From the NCBI GenBank assembly GCA_002633005.1, contig NMRA01000747.1, positions 1-64,000 of the forward strand: DNA of 64,000 bases, read 5' to 3'. Made by a program: the position numbers and the translations under genes. Positions 22,991 through 35,900 of the stretch are shown in pieces. Within the stretch, counting starts at the first letter, position 1, and each line of letters begins with the position of its first letter. This DNA is from Phoronis australis. Taxonomy: Eukaryota > Phoronida > Phoronidae. The notes beneath the pieces were generated by a model. That model made no database searches. It was not told the origin of the DNA and worked only from the letters and a program-made list of their open reading frames with translations.

Positions 22991-25900
22991 TACATGTGGA
23001 AGCATCGAAACGGCTTTGGCAAAGAATTGCAACTCCACTTTTGTTGCCGTCAACTTTTTCATCGTATGGGCGATAACCACAAAGACTACTTCAATTGACG
23101 TCACGTGAATTGGGCAACAACAAGCGTGAGACTAAGCGAAGCTTGTGACCTGGCACGCGGCCATTGCAAAATGTAGCCCCGTGGACTTTTTGTTTGTCAA
23201 CAGGGATGATTTAGCAACTTCTGCAAAATGGCACCCGGTGAGAGAAGCTCAAGTGTCCTACTGTCCCAAATGCCGTTAGGGACTTCTGATAGTAAGCCCC
23301 AAAGTTATAATTGGTAAATTGACTCAGTTTGTTTACTCATAGCTCTAGTTCCCAAATATAAACCTGAGCCAGTGGGCCTATAAATGGAGAAGTTCCATAT
23401 GGAGCTGGTGAGGAAATGAGGATTTTAAGTTTAAGAGTGTCCTGTTAGCCTGTTCTAAATTAACCATCTAAACTACAGCTTGGAGCAGGGGAGGTTGAGG
23501 GAGTTCATGTTTTTGTTCAACTTTGCTGACAGTGTTCATTTGGGAAATACTGCAAACCACTGGAATTTTCAATTGTAGCTCCGAAAGTAGGTACATGGGC
23601 GTATATTTGAAAAGTTTCTCGTGATATGTTTAGGGGTCCCTCCGTTTGCAGAAATTCGTCAGCTGGTAATTTCAATGAGTCAGTGTTGGGTTGCGGGAAT
23701 TAACAAGGATACAGATGCTTCAAACATGTACACCATACCTCCATGACAGGAATCCTTTATGTTGATTCTAATTAACCCATCATTCAGCTATCTCTAGACG
23801 GCTCATTACCACTATCCTTTGTCAAGATTTGATGGCGGCGCCACCTACTGAGTTTAAATTTTTGCAATTGCCTTGTTCACATCAATGGATATAACCTTTT
23901 GCTAAACCACCACAGAGGGGACAGGTGTACCTACAAGTCTTGTATCTCCCGCCATTCTGGTCATCTTTATTCACCTGTGTTTTTCTGTTTCCTGTGTATT
24001 AACCTGTTCATCTATTGGTCCGTCGGAGATACAGATCATCTTTTTGTGCTGTATTCACGGGTGTCACTTAAGGGTATGGGGGTGTCCCTTCATTTTCAAT
24101 TTATAACCCATTATTTATTCCATTTAAATATCGAAGGTGCCGCCCATGTTTGCCAAGGAGTACCTGCTCACTGCAAAAACTAACTGTTCACCAAAAACTG
24201 CAACCACAAACTATATTTATTGCAAGTGACGGAAGTACGCACGGATACTGGCTCTTTTCATTGTAGAACTAATCTTGACTTGCTGTCATAGTGTTCTCCA
24301 CAACAGAAAATTCGACTGAAATTACAAAATTTATGTATATGTTTGAAAGTCCATGTCCATACTGTAGGGTGTTGTGTGTTAAGTCTTGCAATAAATATAA
24401 TGGATAGGTACCAAAAATTCCAAGCATCCTAATTTGCTTAAGAAATGATTAATCTCCTAACACTTTAAACTCTTTGCATAGGGTTTCAAACTTGATGCTA
24501 GTAAGTCAAACTCGTCATAACAAAATTGACGCAGTGACTATTCAAAACATGTTGTTAGTGAACAGTCTGTCTCAGACATTGAGTAACTGCTTATGTATAT
24601 TTAGCACACAACATGGCCGACAAATGAAATTTGTGTCAAATTTCTTCAACTATTTTGAAATTTTTAATCTAATGTAAGATATTCGGTTAATAGGTATACT
24701 TAATTTGTAGCTAAGTAAATACCTTTGAAGAATAGAAAAACAACAATTTAGCAATTATTTTGCTTGAAATTTTAGTAAAGCGATTTGTGTTTTCTCACCA
24801 ATAAAAGAATGCCATTGACAATTTATATGCAGACTGAGTAATCAAGGTATTCCTATTGAGCAGGTAAGTTAGGCAGATTACTAAACACGGACAGCGTTAC
24901 AAAACTATTGAGTGTGTGTGGTCTGTTCTTAGCAAGCTGTGCATCCGTCCAATCACGTAATCTACTATTTATTCAACATTTCCCAACCCTAGCTACACTG
25001 ATGTTGAGCTTGAACTCTGTTACTTGTTATCTCTGTCAGGCAGATTCTCAGTGCCAATGTGTGTCCTCAGTAGACATCCTTAAATGGTATATGACTTTTG
25101 CACATGTGAATTTCCTAATATCCTTCCATGATTTACATGATTTACATTCTCTGGTGGTCTTTATTCTCTTATGACCTTTATTGATTCGGAATGGTGTTTC
25201 TGTGCCTCTGAGTCTAAGCCACATTTTATGTTTCCAGGTGGAGATGAGAGGTCTGATTTACTGAATATCTGTTACCGGAATCTCGTAGAAGGGTGTGAAA
25301 AGGAGTCAGGACCAGGTGTGGGTGTTCATTTAAAGGTGAGCATATATGTCTCTTGAAGTATTTTATAATGAGTGGACTCAATGTTTCTTACGAATAAATA
25401 AAATAGATGCTGGAATGCCATGCAGCTACCGACTGATAAGAATATAAAATAGTAAAAGTAAAACAACGAGCGTCGGTACTAAGATATATTAAACTATTTC
25501 CCACGTTTCAAGCTTGCACTCATCATTATCAAAGGCATGGCTAATGAAGAATGGTCCCTTTTGTCAATGGCGGAAGCTTTTCACCCGGGTGATTTTTGAC
25601 TTTACATCAGTCTGCTATTGTTTGGATCACGTGACCTTGTCATTTTAGTAAAATTTAGCAAAAAAGAGGTGCAACAGTGTCAATAACATGATCAACTTTT
25701 GTTCGATATAAATAACTTAAGATGAAATCTCAAAAGCGCTGTTACTAACAGTTTTCTAAATTATTATTCTTTTTATGTTTTATTTAAGTTTTGAGTTTCT
25801 TTCAAAAAAAATCTGAAAATATTATTTTTGATAGCCCCTCTTTCAAAAACGGAAACTTATGAAGGTAATTCCAGGTCAGTGCATAAAGCATGGAACCTGA

Positions 25901-26937
25901 AATATTCACAATTCGGATCAGCCATTTTTGAGATGTGGTGTTCTCAATTTAGCCGCATTTGACCAATTTTCGAGCGTGACCATAAGTACCATTCACAGCA
26001 ATTTACAGATCTCACAGTAATGCCCTTTGACCCTCTCTGCTTACACGTGTAGGTATTGTTTTGACTGGATCAGTGTGGTAAACTGGAAGTACATGAATTT
26101 GGGTCTAATTATGATTGTAGGTCTATAATTGTTTTGACTGATTCATTCCTCGTCTCTAGTTAAGCAGGCAAACATTGTATTGCATGTGTGAACACTTAAG
26201 TCACTTTCCAATTAGAGAAACTAGGCAACTCCACAAAACATTCTTACTAATTAATCCTCTCTGGTAGCGACATGGGATTTTTCTCATCAGAGGGGAGTCG
26301 GTAACCTTTCCCGTTGCATGGGAGTTGTACAACTCCAGAGTTTAATCCACCTATTTTAAGATTACTTGCAATGACTGGAGTTTCGCTTTCCCACTAACCG
26401 AAAGTCAGCGATGTTTAGAGCAACATTACTGTGTGCCAGAATCCCAGTTGCTATTCAGAATACTTGTAAACACAAGAAGCCACCCCTGTGTTGTAACACA
26501 CTTGTCTAATAGTGCACCTAAAATACAGTGGGTAAAGGGAGATATTTCATAAATCTTTAAAGTTAATTTCGTCAATTTCAGAATTAGATTCGTGTTTGGG
26601 AATGATCATGAACACGCGTATTTACATATCTGTGAATGGATTGAATTGTAACAGAAAAAATTCAATTTCATGTTGGCCAAAAATCATCGGTCAAGTCCAG
26701 TGCAGGCCAGACTTCTGGGTGGAAGCCAAATTCACGATCAGAATAACTTCTCATAACTGAGAGTATAAAGGGCAATTACTAGGAAGAGGGAAGTAAGGTA
26801 GTGAAACCATTCCAGAATTAGAATTTTCCCGATATTTTTGCTGTTAACAGAATTGGCCGCCATGACGAGGAAATGGTATTTTATCTGATTACTTTTGTCA
26901 CGTTCTGTACGCTTTGAATTCTTTCTCTCTCTTTCAG
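22991..26937. other. Upstream region of the FAR gene
   Basis: About 3.9 kb with no recognised gene apart from one exon-like segment (25238-25335). A FAR promoter or 5' non-coding exon probably lies here but cannot be placed. Confidence 0.5.
25238..25335 (+). other. Exon-like segment of unknown gene, or FAR 5' exon
   Basis: Flanked by a credible acceptor (TTTATGTTTCCAG) and donor (AAAG|GTGAGC). It is 98 bp, open as two bases plus 32 codons, reading GDERSDLLNICYRNLVEG and then CEKESGPGVGVHLK. I do not recognise the protein. It could be an upstream exon of FAR, an exon of another transcript, or chance. Confidence 0.3.
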
Positions 26938-29900
26938 TAGCTCTGTTGTTACTTAAACATGGAGATGTCGACTATATCCGAGTTTTACGCTGGCAAGAGC
27001 ATCTTTGTGACTGGCTTCTCTGGTTTTATGGGCAAAGTCCTTGTCGAGAAGCTGCTGTGGGCCTGTCCTGCTGTAAAAGCTGTCTACGTTCTCATCAGAC
27101 CCAAGAAGGGCCAAGATGGCTATCAGAGAGTGGACAGCATTTTGAATTCAAAGGTATATTGTTGTTATCCAGGTAAGATCAGGGTGCAGTCAGTTAGGCT
27201 TGGTATGATGATAACTTTTTGCTCATTCGTCGGAAACTAAAATAGTTTTTGACACAATGTGGGGAATTTAAATTTTTCATTTCTCATCAAATGTTGCTCA
27301 CGAGATATTTTTACTTGCTATTTGGTAAATTGGTGGCCATTTGCAGAATTGTGAATTAGAAAATTTTACAATTATTTTTGTCCTAAATTGAAGAATTTTT
27401 GCTTTAATTTAGTTGTTTACATACCATTTTCTCCCATAATTCATCATTCTTGCATGATTACTGTTGAACCACTTTCAATGGCAGCCATTTTCCTGGTGTG
27501 TGCTAGACAAGTAAAGTTATGAGATTTTTTGCGAAACAAAAGGAGAGATCTTGCATTTCACTATTAGGAGGGTTATCTCGTGTGATCTTGTGTCATGTAC
27601 AATTTAGCTTCATTGTATGTAAGGAAAGGTAAAATGAGTATGATTACAAAATTGAAATTTTTACACTGTGTATCGTATTTCCCTGATCATGTCAATCTGA
27701 CTGCAATTTTTCCTCTAAAAAGATAGAAATGTTACTTTATTGGTATTTTTGGAAGCATCCGTAAATTCAGTCTTGAAATTCTCATCTGAAAATGATTTTC
27801 ATAATTTATTTTTATGCGTAGCATTGATTGAAATTCTCAAAATGGTAAATCATTACTGAAAAGGTGTGCATTAGGACAGGATGTCAGAATGAAGATGGTA
27901 TTCATTATCTGAATGTGCTGACCACAAAAATGGCTGTCTGTTGTTTTTTCGACATCACAAAATACATTCATTAAACCCTGGTATTGATCAAACTTATGCT
28001 ATTCTTAGAAGTGCTGTAAACAAAGTGCTCTCCGGAGTGACGTTGCAATCAATGGCAGACATTTTTTAATAATGAGAAAGATCTAGACAGTCTGACAAAA
28101 GTATAACTATCCATATATTAAGAACACTTGTCTCCATCTGTTGGAAATATCCCCAATACTACATTACTATGCCTTCCCTAATACTGAAAGCGAAACAACA
28201 CTTATGAGTTTAATCATAGATCACAGACACCAGATTTTCAACATTACTTCCGATATTTTATGAAAATCCCCGACTGAAGGAGGTGCCACTTACTTTGTGT
28301 GCCAATATCAGCTTCAATCATAGGCGGATTAGGGGGAGACCCAGGGGGCCTGCCCCCCCCCCCCTTGGTTGGTGGAAGCAAAATTAAAGAGCAAAAGTGT
28401 GAAGCGTGAGAAATATGGAGTTCACTAACTAGGAATGGCAGCGTAGGTGGAGGGCGGCGGGATCGTGTTGCCATTTTGTTTTTTATTAGTCCTCCGATAG
28501 ATTTTTGGAACACCAGGTCATATCGCCGACCCCCACAACTGTCAGGGTGCCTGTGCATCTAATCGCGCTTTGCCCAATTCTCCGAGGCAACATGTTGGGC
28601 CCCCCCTTATGGCATCCTAGATCCGCCACTGGAAATTCTGGTGGGCAGTTCGAAAGAAACCTTTTCAATTTGTTCCTATAGTAGAATTGTTGGTGTTCTG
28701 CGTATACTTAACACTGGTTCAGGAAGAGTGCAACTGCATACGTCTAGCTATAGCAATTCGACACTCATAGGGCTATAGGCAGCAGACGTACACACGGGAA
28801 GTAAAACTGGCTAGTGTAAAATCTCACCACTTTAGTACCTAATATGGAAGACGAGTGAAAGATATGGCCCAATCGATGATATATGGATTTAAAGTCCAGA
28901 AATAAATTCTTGGCACTTTTTCTTTTGAAAATATACTTTAGAGTTATTCTCACGGAGGTCACCCATAACATTACACTCACTCACAACCTTCAATATTTCG
29001 AACTATTTACAAAGTTACGAAAAATACGCTACCACTCAACTAAATTTCCATAACCGTCCTCTCCACTCTCTTCTAGAATCAAGTATATAACACCTCCAGT
29101 CTGACCCTACCCATTTCGACTTCAGTCTGTTTTATGTATCAATGCTGGGTGCTTGGCCCTCATATTGTTAGAGCACTTACACTCTCAGGGTGTATTGTTG
29201 CTGTCACACTCAATTGACCTAGCTTATTCACATTAAGAATCTGGGCTGCACAGTGGTATCTTATAGTTGGACAATGCTTCTCTACATCAACTTTGAAAAC
29301 CAGTGTCGCTGTTGGTCCTTGACATTTTAGATCTAAATTCATATTGTGAAGTCCGAATTGAAGACAAGCTTTTTGTTTAAATTGAATATGAGACCTGTTT
29401 GAAAGAAAGGTTGCTGCCTACGTACAATATTATGGCAAACATTCTCCAACTTGGGAGATTGAAAAATCGTATTAAATTTTATATTATTTAATATCTCGCA
29501 TTTTAGCATGCTAAGACATTTAGATCATTTCATTTCATTCTCTTCAAGATGTTTGACCGTGTAAAGCAAGACCAGCCCAATTATAAAAACAAGGTGATTC
29601 CAGTCTGCGGTGACATGTTGGAGCACAATCTAGGAATCTGTCAGTCTGACCTGACACGTATCGTGTCTGAAGTCTCCGTCGTGTTTCATTCGGCAGCAAC
29701 GGTGAAATTTGACGAAATCATGCGGTAAGTATGTCCTGTTTCACACCTAATTCCCCTTCACTGAATTTGATTTTAATTTTCTATCTGCAAAAGTTGTGAA
29801 TGCGACTTCACAGCACCCCTGTTTTACAAAACTGGCTTGTTAATTTCCTTGACTGGCTTTACGTCATTCAGATTTTCTTAAAGACCCATAATGCGGCAAT

Positions 29901-32900
29901 TAGGGCAATCCAAAACTGCAAAGTTCACGCTGAAATAAATCATATAAGCAATAGTGTAACTTCTCATTGAATCAATTCATGTTAGCCATTCGGCCATTTT
30001 GTGATCTTGAATTTACCAACACAAACTCGCCATGTTATAAAAGACAAAACAAAACAAGGAGGTTCCACCCCAAACATGAACCATTGACAGCGACTTCCAG
30101 TGGTGGCGCTGTACGGGACTGAAATGTTAAGGCTGCTATAAATTCACTTTTTGTCAAAAAACTGCTTTAAATTTTGACGACTTTCTTAACCTTTTCCTTA
30201 CTGAGATAAGAACTGACACTTTGTCATTGCTTGAGACCGTGATCAATAAGTTGGTCAGACATGACTCTGGCCTCGAGCAATGACAAACTGTTGATTCTTC
30301 CCCATGCCCAGAAGTCAATTCTGATTCAAAAAACGGACGATTGCTGCACAAATGAAAAAGTTCATATTTATTCAACGTTGTTTCGTTTATTCATTAGACA
30401 TCTAATGAATAGATGAAACGTCGAATTCATATGAACTTTTTCATTTGTGCGGCGATTGTCTGTTTTTTGATCCTATTATGGCCAAAAACTGCTATCTAAT
30501 TGAATCTGAGTAAGGAACTAGATAAACTGTTCTATAATGTTTGGTAGTCTAAATAGAATGCATTATATTTTATCAAAAGTAAATCTTTTTTGTTGGAATT
30601 CTTGTTCATAGCAGTTCTTAAACGTTGAATAAGTTACTACTCGCAGTTACTACTCGCAGTTACTACTCGCAGTTACTACTCGCAGTTACTACTCACAGTT
30701 ACTACTCACACTTTCTGAATGACGGGTTTATTGTGCATGGGTTGTTAAGAAATCTCTAGAAGCGTGTCACTGGTGTAGGACCATGATTTTTTTATTTCAG
30801 AATATCTATCCAAATGAATGTAGTGGGTGTCAAGAAACTGTTAGAGCTATGTCATCAGATGTCACAGTTGGAAGCGGTGGTTCATGTATCCACGGCCTAT
30901 GCCAACTGTAATAGGAAGGATGTCTATGAGAAGGTGTATGAACCTCCCGTACATCCAGATAAACTCTTGGATGCCGTTGAGTAAGATATACCTGTTTCAA
31001 AGGATCTTTCTCTCGATTGAGTCTTATACATGTGCGTGTTGCAATGGGACATTTATGTTGCAGTAAATGCTCTTCAATTCGACACACTTACGTGGACGAG
31101 TGGATTTTTGTGTATAATTCCCCACAAAAAAATAACAGTAAAGAAAATTATTTTGAGTCCATTCATGGCATGGTTTGTACTGAACAATTGTCATAAAAAA
31201 AGTTATTTTTTTTAAATGATTGCATTTCTATCATCGCTCTTAAATGGATAATCATGATTTTAAAGCTGCATTTCGACCTGTTAAACTGGCTAAAAGTCAA
31301 AAATCGAATGAGGTGTTTTACTAATTCATAAAACTGTCTTCTTAATATACCTTACCGTGATAGATTTCCATTTCCGTTACCAAATCAAGTCACGTGCAAT
31401 GTATGTGGTAATGGAAATGCTATCCTATCACGGTAAAGAATATTATTAAACCAGTTTTATGAGAGTAAAAGGCCCAATTTGATTTTTGTGTTTTGGTCAG
31501 CGAAGCAGGGTGATATACAGATTTTAATTATTATTTTTCAGCAAGATTGAAGACAGATTCCCACTTGTATGCATCCATTCATATCCAGAATTGATTGTAC
31601 CTCTGTCAATGGACTTGGAGATGTTATGTATTTGGTTGTGTTTGTTTGTTTGTGTTATTCAGTGGTCTTGCACTGCCAAAGTTTCATATGTAAGTTATAC
31701 CTATTCCAGACACATTTGTCTGTTTGTAGCCTCTATAGACAATATTCCCATTGCCCAAACATTGTCTTAAACAGAGTTTGATGTTTGTTGTTTCAATTAA
31801 AGGTGGATGGACGATGAAGTATGGGCGGAGCTAACTCCACGATTGATTGGTGACAGACCTAACACCTACACATTCACTAAAGCTCTGGCAGAGTATTTAC
31901 TTATAGATAAAGGTTCTGACCTCCCCCTGGCCATAGTGAGACCTTCCATTGTTGGGGCTGCGTGGAAGGAGCCATTCCCAGTATGTTTTCATTTCTTCTG
32001 TTTTCAAGTGGGAGCTAGCGGCTGCACGTGATTCAGTCTCCATGGATACGGCTGGGTCAACCCTCTAGAACATTTGATTGTCTTCCGATGACGTCTTTTG
32101 GTTCGCAAACCAATCACATTCTTAGCCTGAAGTGGTGTACTTTGTGTGAACAAATCGTGTGCAGCCGTTGGAAACAAAACAAAGTTGAAAAATAACTTCC
32201 TATCACACAGACTGGGCATTGATAAATATTAGATTTTTTCCTTTGAATTTGAAGAAGTAATGAAGAACACGTCTGATTTCTTAATCACCATCTTCCCAGT
32301 TTATCAGAGGTTGTATGTCTGGTTGTATCAAAGATGCTGCTTTTTTATCAATACTTTTACACTTGACATAAGTTGATGATTTTCTCATATCCAAATGTAG
32401 GTACAGCCTTCATCAGCCACGTTGATGAACTGTGCAGGAATGAAAATCAAATGTTACGACAGTCTTAACTAAGACTACAATCATAACCTTTGACAAAATG
32501 GGCCCTAGCTTCGTGGCACTCCTTCATGTTCTGCCATATGGTCTTTATATAGTCAGTATGCATTTTGGTGATGGCAGCGGTAAAGTAGAGAGTTAAATGT
32601 AATGTTTTGTGATATCAAGAGCTATGTTATTCATAATTTCAGTTTAACTCTTGACATTGGTTTTCATAGATGGCGATGCATGACATGACAAATGGATGTT
32701 ACAGTAAGTGTTATATTTTCAGGGCTGGGTGGATAACTTCAATGGACCTTCGGGTTTATTAGCTGCGGTAAGTACAATGGTCCAGGAGTTGGTGATTACT
32801 ATGAGTTAATTGTGACCATTTTCTATGGAGGAATCTAATTTGTGTAGGTCCTGGGCCTGCGATTTAATCTTTGTACTCGAAATTTGACCAATCACGTGCC

Positions 32901-35900
32901 ATGCTTAAAGTAAACTTGCAAATTCATACTCGAATCTTGCAGTGTGATTGGTTAAGTTTTGAACCAGAGTTTGAGTCATCTGAGTGTCGAACCTTTCCAC
33001 ATCATGAAAGAAAAAGATTTCTGTTCTCAAACAGACGATCTAGGGCGTCGCCAAGTAAAAAGTGTTTTAAAGATACAAAACAAAAAGTTTTGACAGTGTT
33101 CGCTTACCTGCGGGGCCACTTCTTATTACTCCCATTAAAGTAATCTCTCATTTTCTGCTGACAGATGTCACTGCTATCATGCCATGGGAAAGTTTGAGAC
33201 CTATTTGACGATAGTCTGTTAGGGTGGTTCATGGAATTGTCCTCTTTAAATTGGCTTCATTGTATTTCAGATTGGTAAAGGTTTACTACGAATCATGTAC
33301 GGCAACTTTGATGCTGTGGCGGATGTGGTCCCGGTAGACATTGCTACCAATTTTATGATTGCATCTGCATGGTACACGGCCACCGAGAGGCCGGCTCAGC
33401 CTGTCGTGTACAACTGTACAACGGGTATGCAGAACCCAGTCACATGGGGAACATTTGGTGAGTGGTGCCTGTGTCAGGTTGGAGGGTGTGTGAGCATATA
33501 CTTAAGTGTGTCCTTCATTTTTAATTTGTTGGTTTGTATAAAACGAAAGTTAAAAAACAAAAGTTGATATGGAAGTTTTGATTGTTAAAGTTATGACTGT
33601 TGAATGAGGTTGGTATATTGAATTCTCATCAAATACTATTTCAGTGTACTTTTTATGGAAGATTCCAAATTCAATTTATAGATAAATCTTGCTAGTTCTG
33701 AGAAAATAAATATTGCGTGTGAGAAAATATTAATGAGAAAAGATTGCTCTTAGTGGGAACACGTAAGCAGTTTGTGAAGGAGTAAGGCTGAATACCATGA
33801 CTATGGCTGTACAGATGATGTTTCTTTTGACCCGTTTCTGTTACAGAGCGAAAATCGTATGAATATTTTATGAAGCACCCAGTAGACAACATCACAAGGA
33901 TACCTAACCCAAGATTTACAAGAAGCAAGTAAGTGTCGTTGGCAATGTCTAATGTACATCAGCTTACCACATTCACTTGTCTTGTGTTGGTGGATTGGAT
34001 GGTAAAACTTTATTAAGGGTAATTCGCTACTTATTTTGCACTGAAAAATAAATGCCAAAATTGTCATTCTCCATTCTTCTAAAGCTGATCACTTTACTGC
34101 AAATAATGCAAAGTTCATCAACAGTTGTTTTACCACGTCTACACCACTCAAGCATGCTAGTAATAGACTAAAATTTTCTTGGTCTTTATTTTTGTGAAGA
34201 AATTTGACAAAATAGAATGTCACTCGTCGGCCATATTGTGTGCTAAATAGGTGAAGAATTACTATTAGCCCTCACAACACACTGTAAGCTGGCTTCTCAG
34301 CACCAGTTAGGGTCAAAGCTCACCTAGTAATGAAAGAACTACTTTTGACCACAAATGGCTTCATTCAACACAAAAATCATTCTGTTTTGACTTGCAAATA
34401 AAATTTGACAATCTTCAATTAACTTAGTGTTTGTGCATTCAATTTGTGAAACAGAGACGAAATTAATTAAATACCCCTTTTGTGTTATTTTTATTGACAG
34501 ATGGCATAATAATCCAAAAGTGTTTTGGTTCAATGTATCTAAGAGACAACTGAATTTAGTGGGTTATTTGCTATTGTGATCACGTTAGATCAGTGGGGCC
34601 TCAATCTGAGTGATTGGCCGAAGGATGGTTAGGAACAGCACTGATTGAATAATTGGCTTGGGGTGAACTGATTAATGGATTTCAAACCTAAGCCTTGGGT
34701 CTAATCTCTAATCAAAATGACTCGAAAATTGACCAATATTGCACGATGCGCTTCAGGTAGACCTACAAATTTGTCAAATCATGCCACGTGATTGGATACA
34801 TTTCGCGCCCAAGTCCTTGTCCAGTCTAAAGTTCGGAGATTAGACCCTGGGGCCTTATCTATCTGCCAGACGAGTGCAGACCCACTGCATTCTATGGATC
34901 ACCAATGCTGTGATCACATTAGAAAACTTATGTGTCTGCATGATGTCTGGTTGATTGAAGGAAGATTGACTACCCCGTGGTTGTTGTTGCACTGCGTTGC
35001 ATGGCATCACACTGTGTGTTCTTTGTTTTTACAGTATGTGGTATAAGCTCAATGTATGGTTCGACCACCAGCTCCCCGCCTACATAATTGACATCTACCT
35101 GAGATGTTGTGGAAAGAAGCCAATGTAAGCACCAGCTGTATTATAGTTTGCCTTATTACAGTAAATCTGAAGTCTGAATGCAGACATCATTATGTAGCAA
35201 TAACCTCCGATATATGTCATGTAGGCATTGACCTAATTAGACAAGCTATGAGCCTTTTAAATACATGGATGAAGTCTGTTAAATAAGCGAAGCTATGAAG
35301 CCGAAACGGAGGCTGACTGAAAACTGAGAGCACAAAATTCTCTTATTGATGTTACGTCTGCATATTAGCCTTGCATCATAAACTAGTTGTCTTCAATGTG
35401 TTTATAAAACAGTACTAGCCAAGGCTGCATGAGAGTAACTTGCGATGGACTAGAGTCCTGTCCAGGGTGAGTTGAGAGACTCATGCGCGCATGCTGCAAA
35501 AGCCTGGTTAAGTAGCGCCCCCCATGGGTCGTATTTTACTTCATTCCTCTTCCTCATGAATTGGTTGTTAACGGCTTACTTTACTTCATATCCTTCTTAC
35601 GATAAATCGCAAAGGACTTCAGGTAAAAATTCTTCAATTCAAGACAAAAAATCGCTGAATTTATCATTTTTCAAAGACTAACTAAATTGCGGTGAATGGT
35701 CAGTATAGGCTGCCTAATGTTGCTCACCAACAGTTGTGCGGTTCGTAACAAAGTCAAAGTTTATTTTTGGTGAGAAATTCAATAAAAAACAAATTTTCTG
35801 CCATATGGTGGCCTAAACTGGAGAACTGCTTACCCTCCTTTGTTTTGTATTTCTGTTCAATCATGTCCTGGTGCACCCTTCAGATTTGTTCGGTTGAACC

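Larger units (their letters stand above)
29725..30800 (+). other. FAR intron 2
   Basis: 1.08 kb holding a long hairpin (30324-30472) and a 13-bp tandem repeat (30632-30710). Confidence 0.75.

Noticed and set aside
27154-27172. Alternative donor extending FAR exon 1 by 19 bases
   Set aside because: Would break the frame into exon 2; the donor at 27154 matches the family.
31542-31689. Possible extra FAR exon with acceptor TTTTTCAG and donor ATAT|GTAAGT
   Set aside because: The phase does not fit exon 4 (it would shift the frame), the peptide does not resemble FARs, and exon 3 to exon 4 reads continuously as in FAR1.
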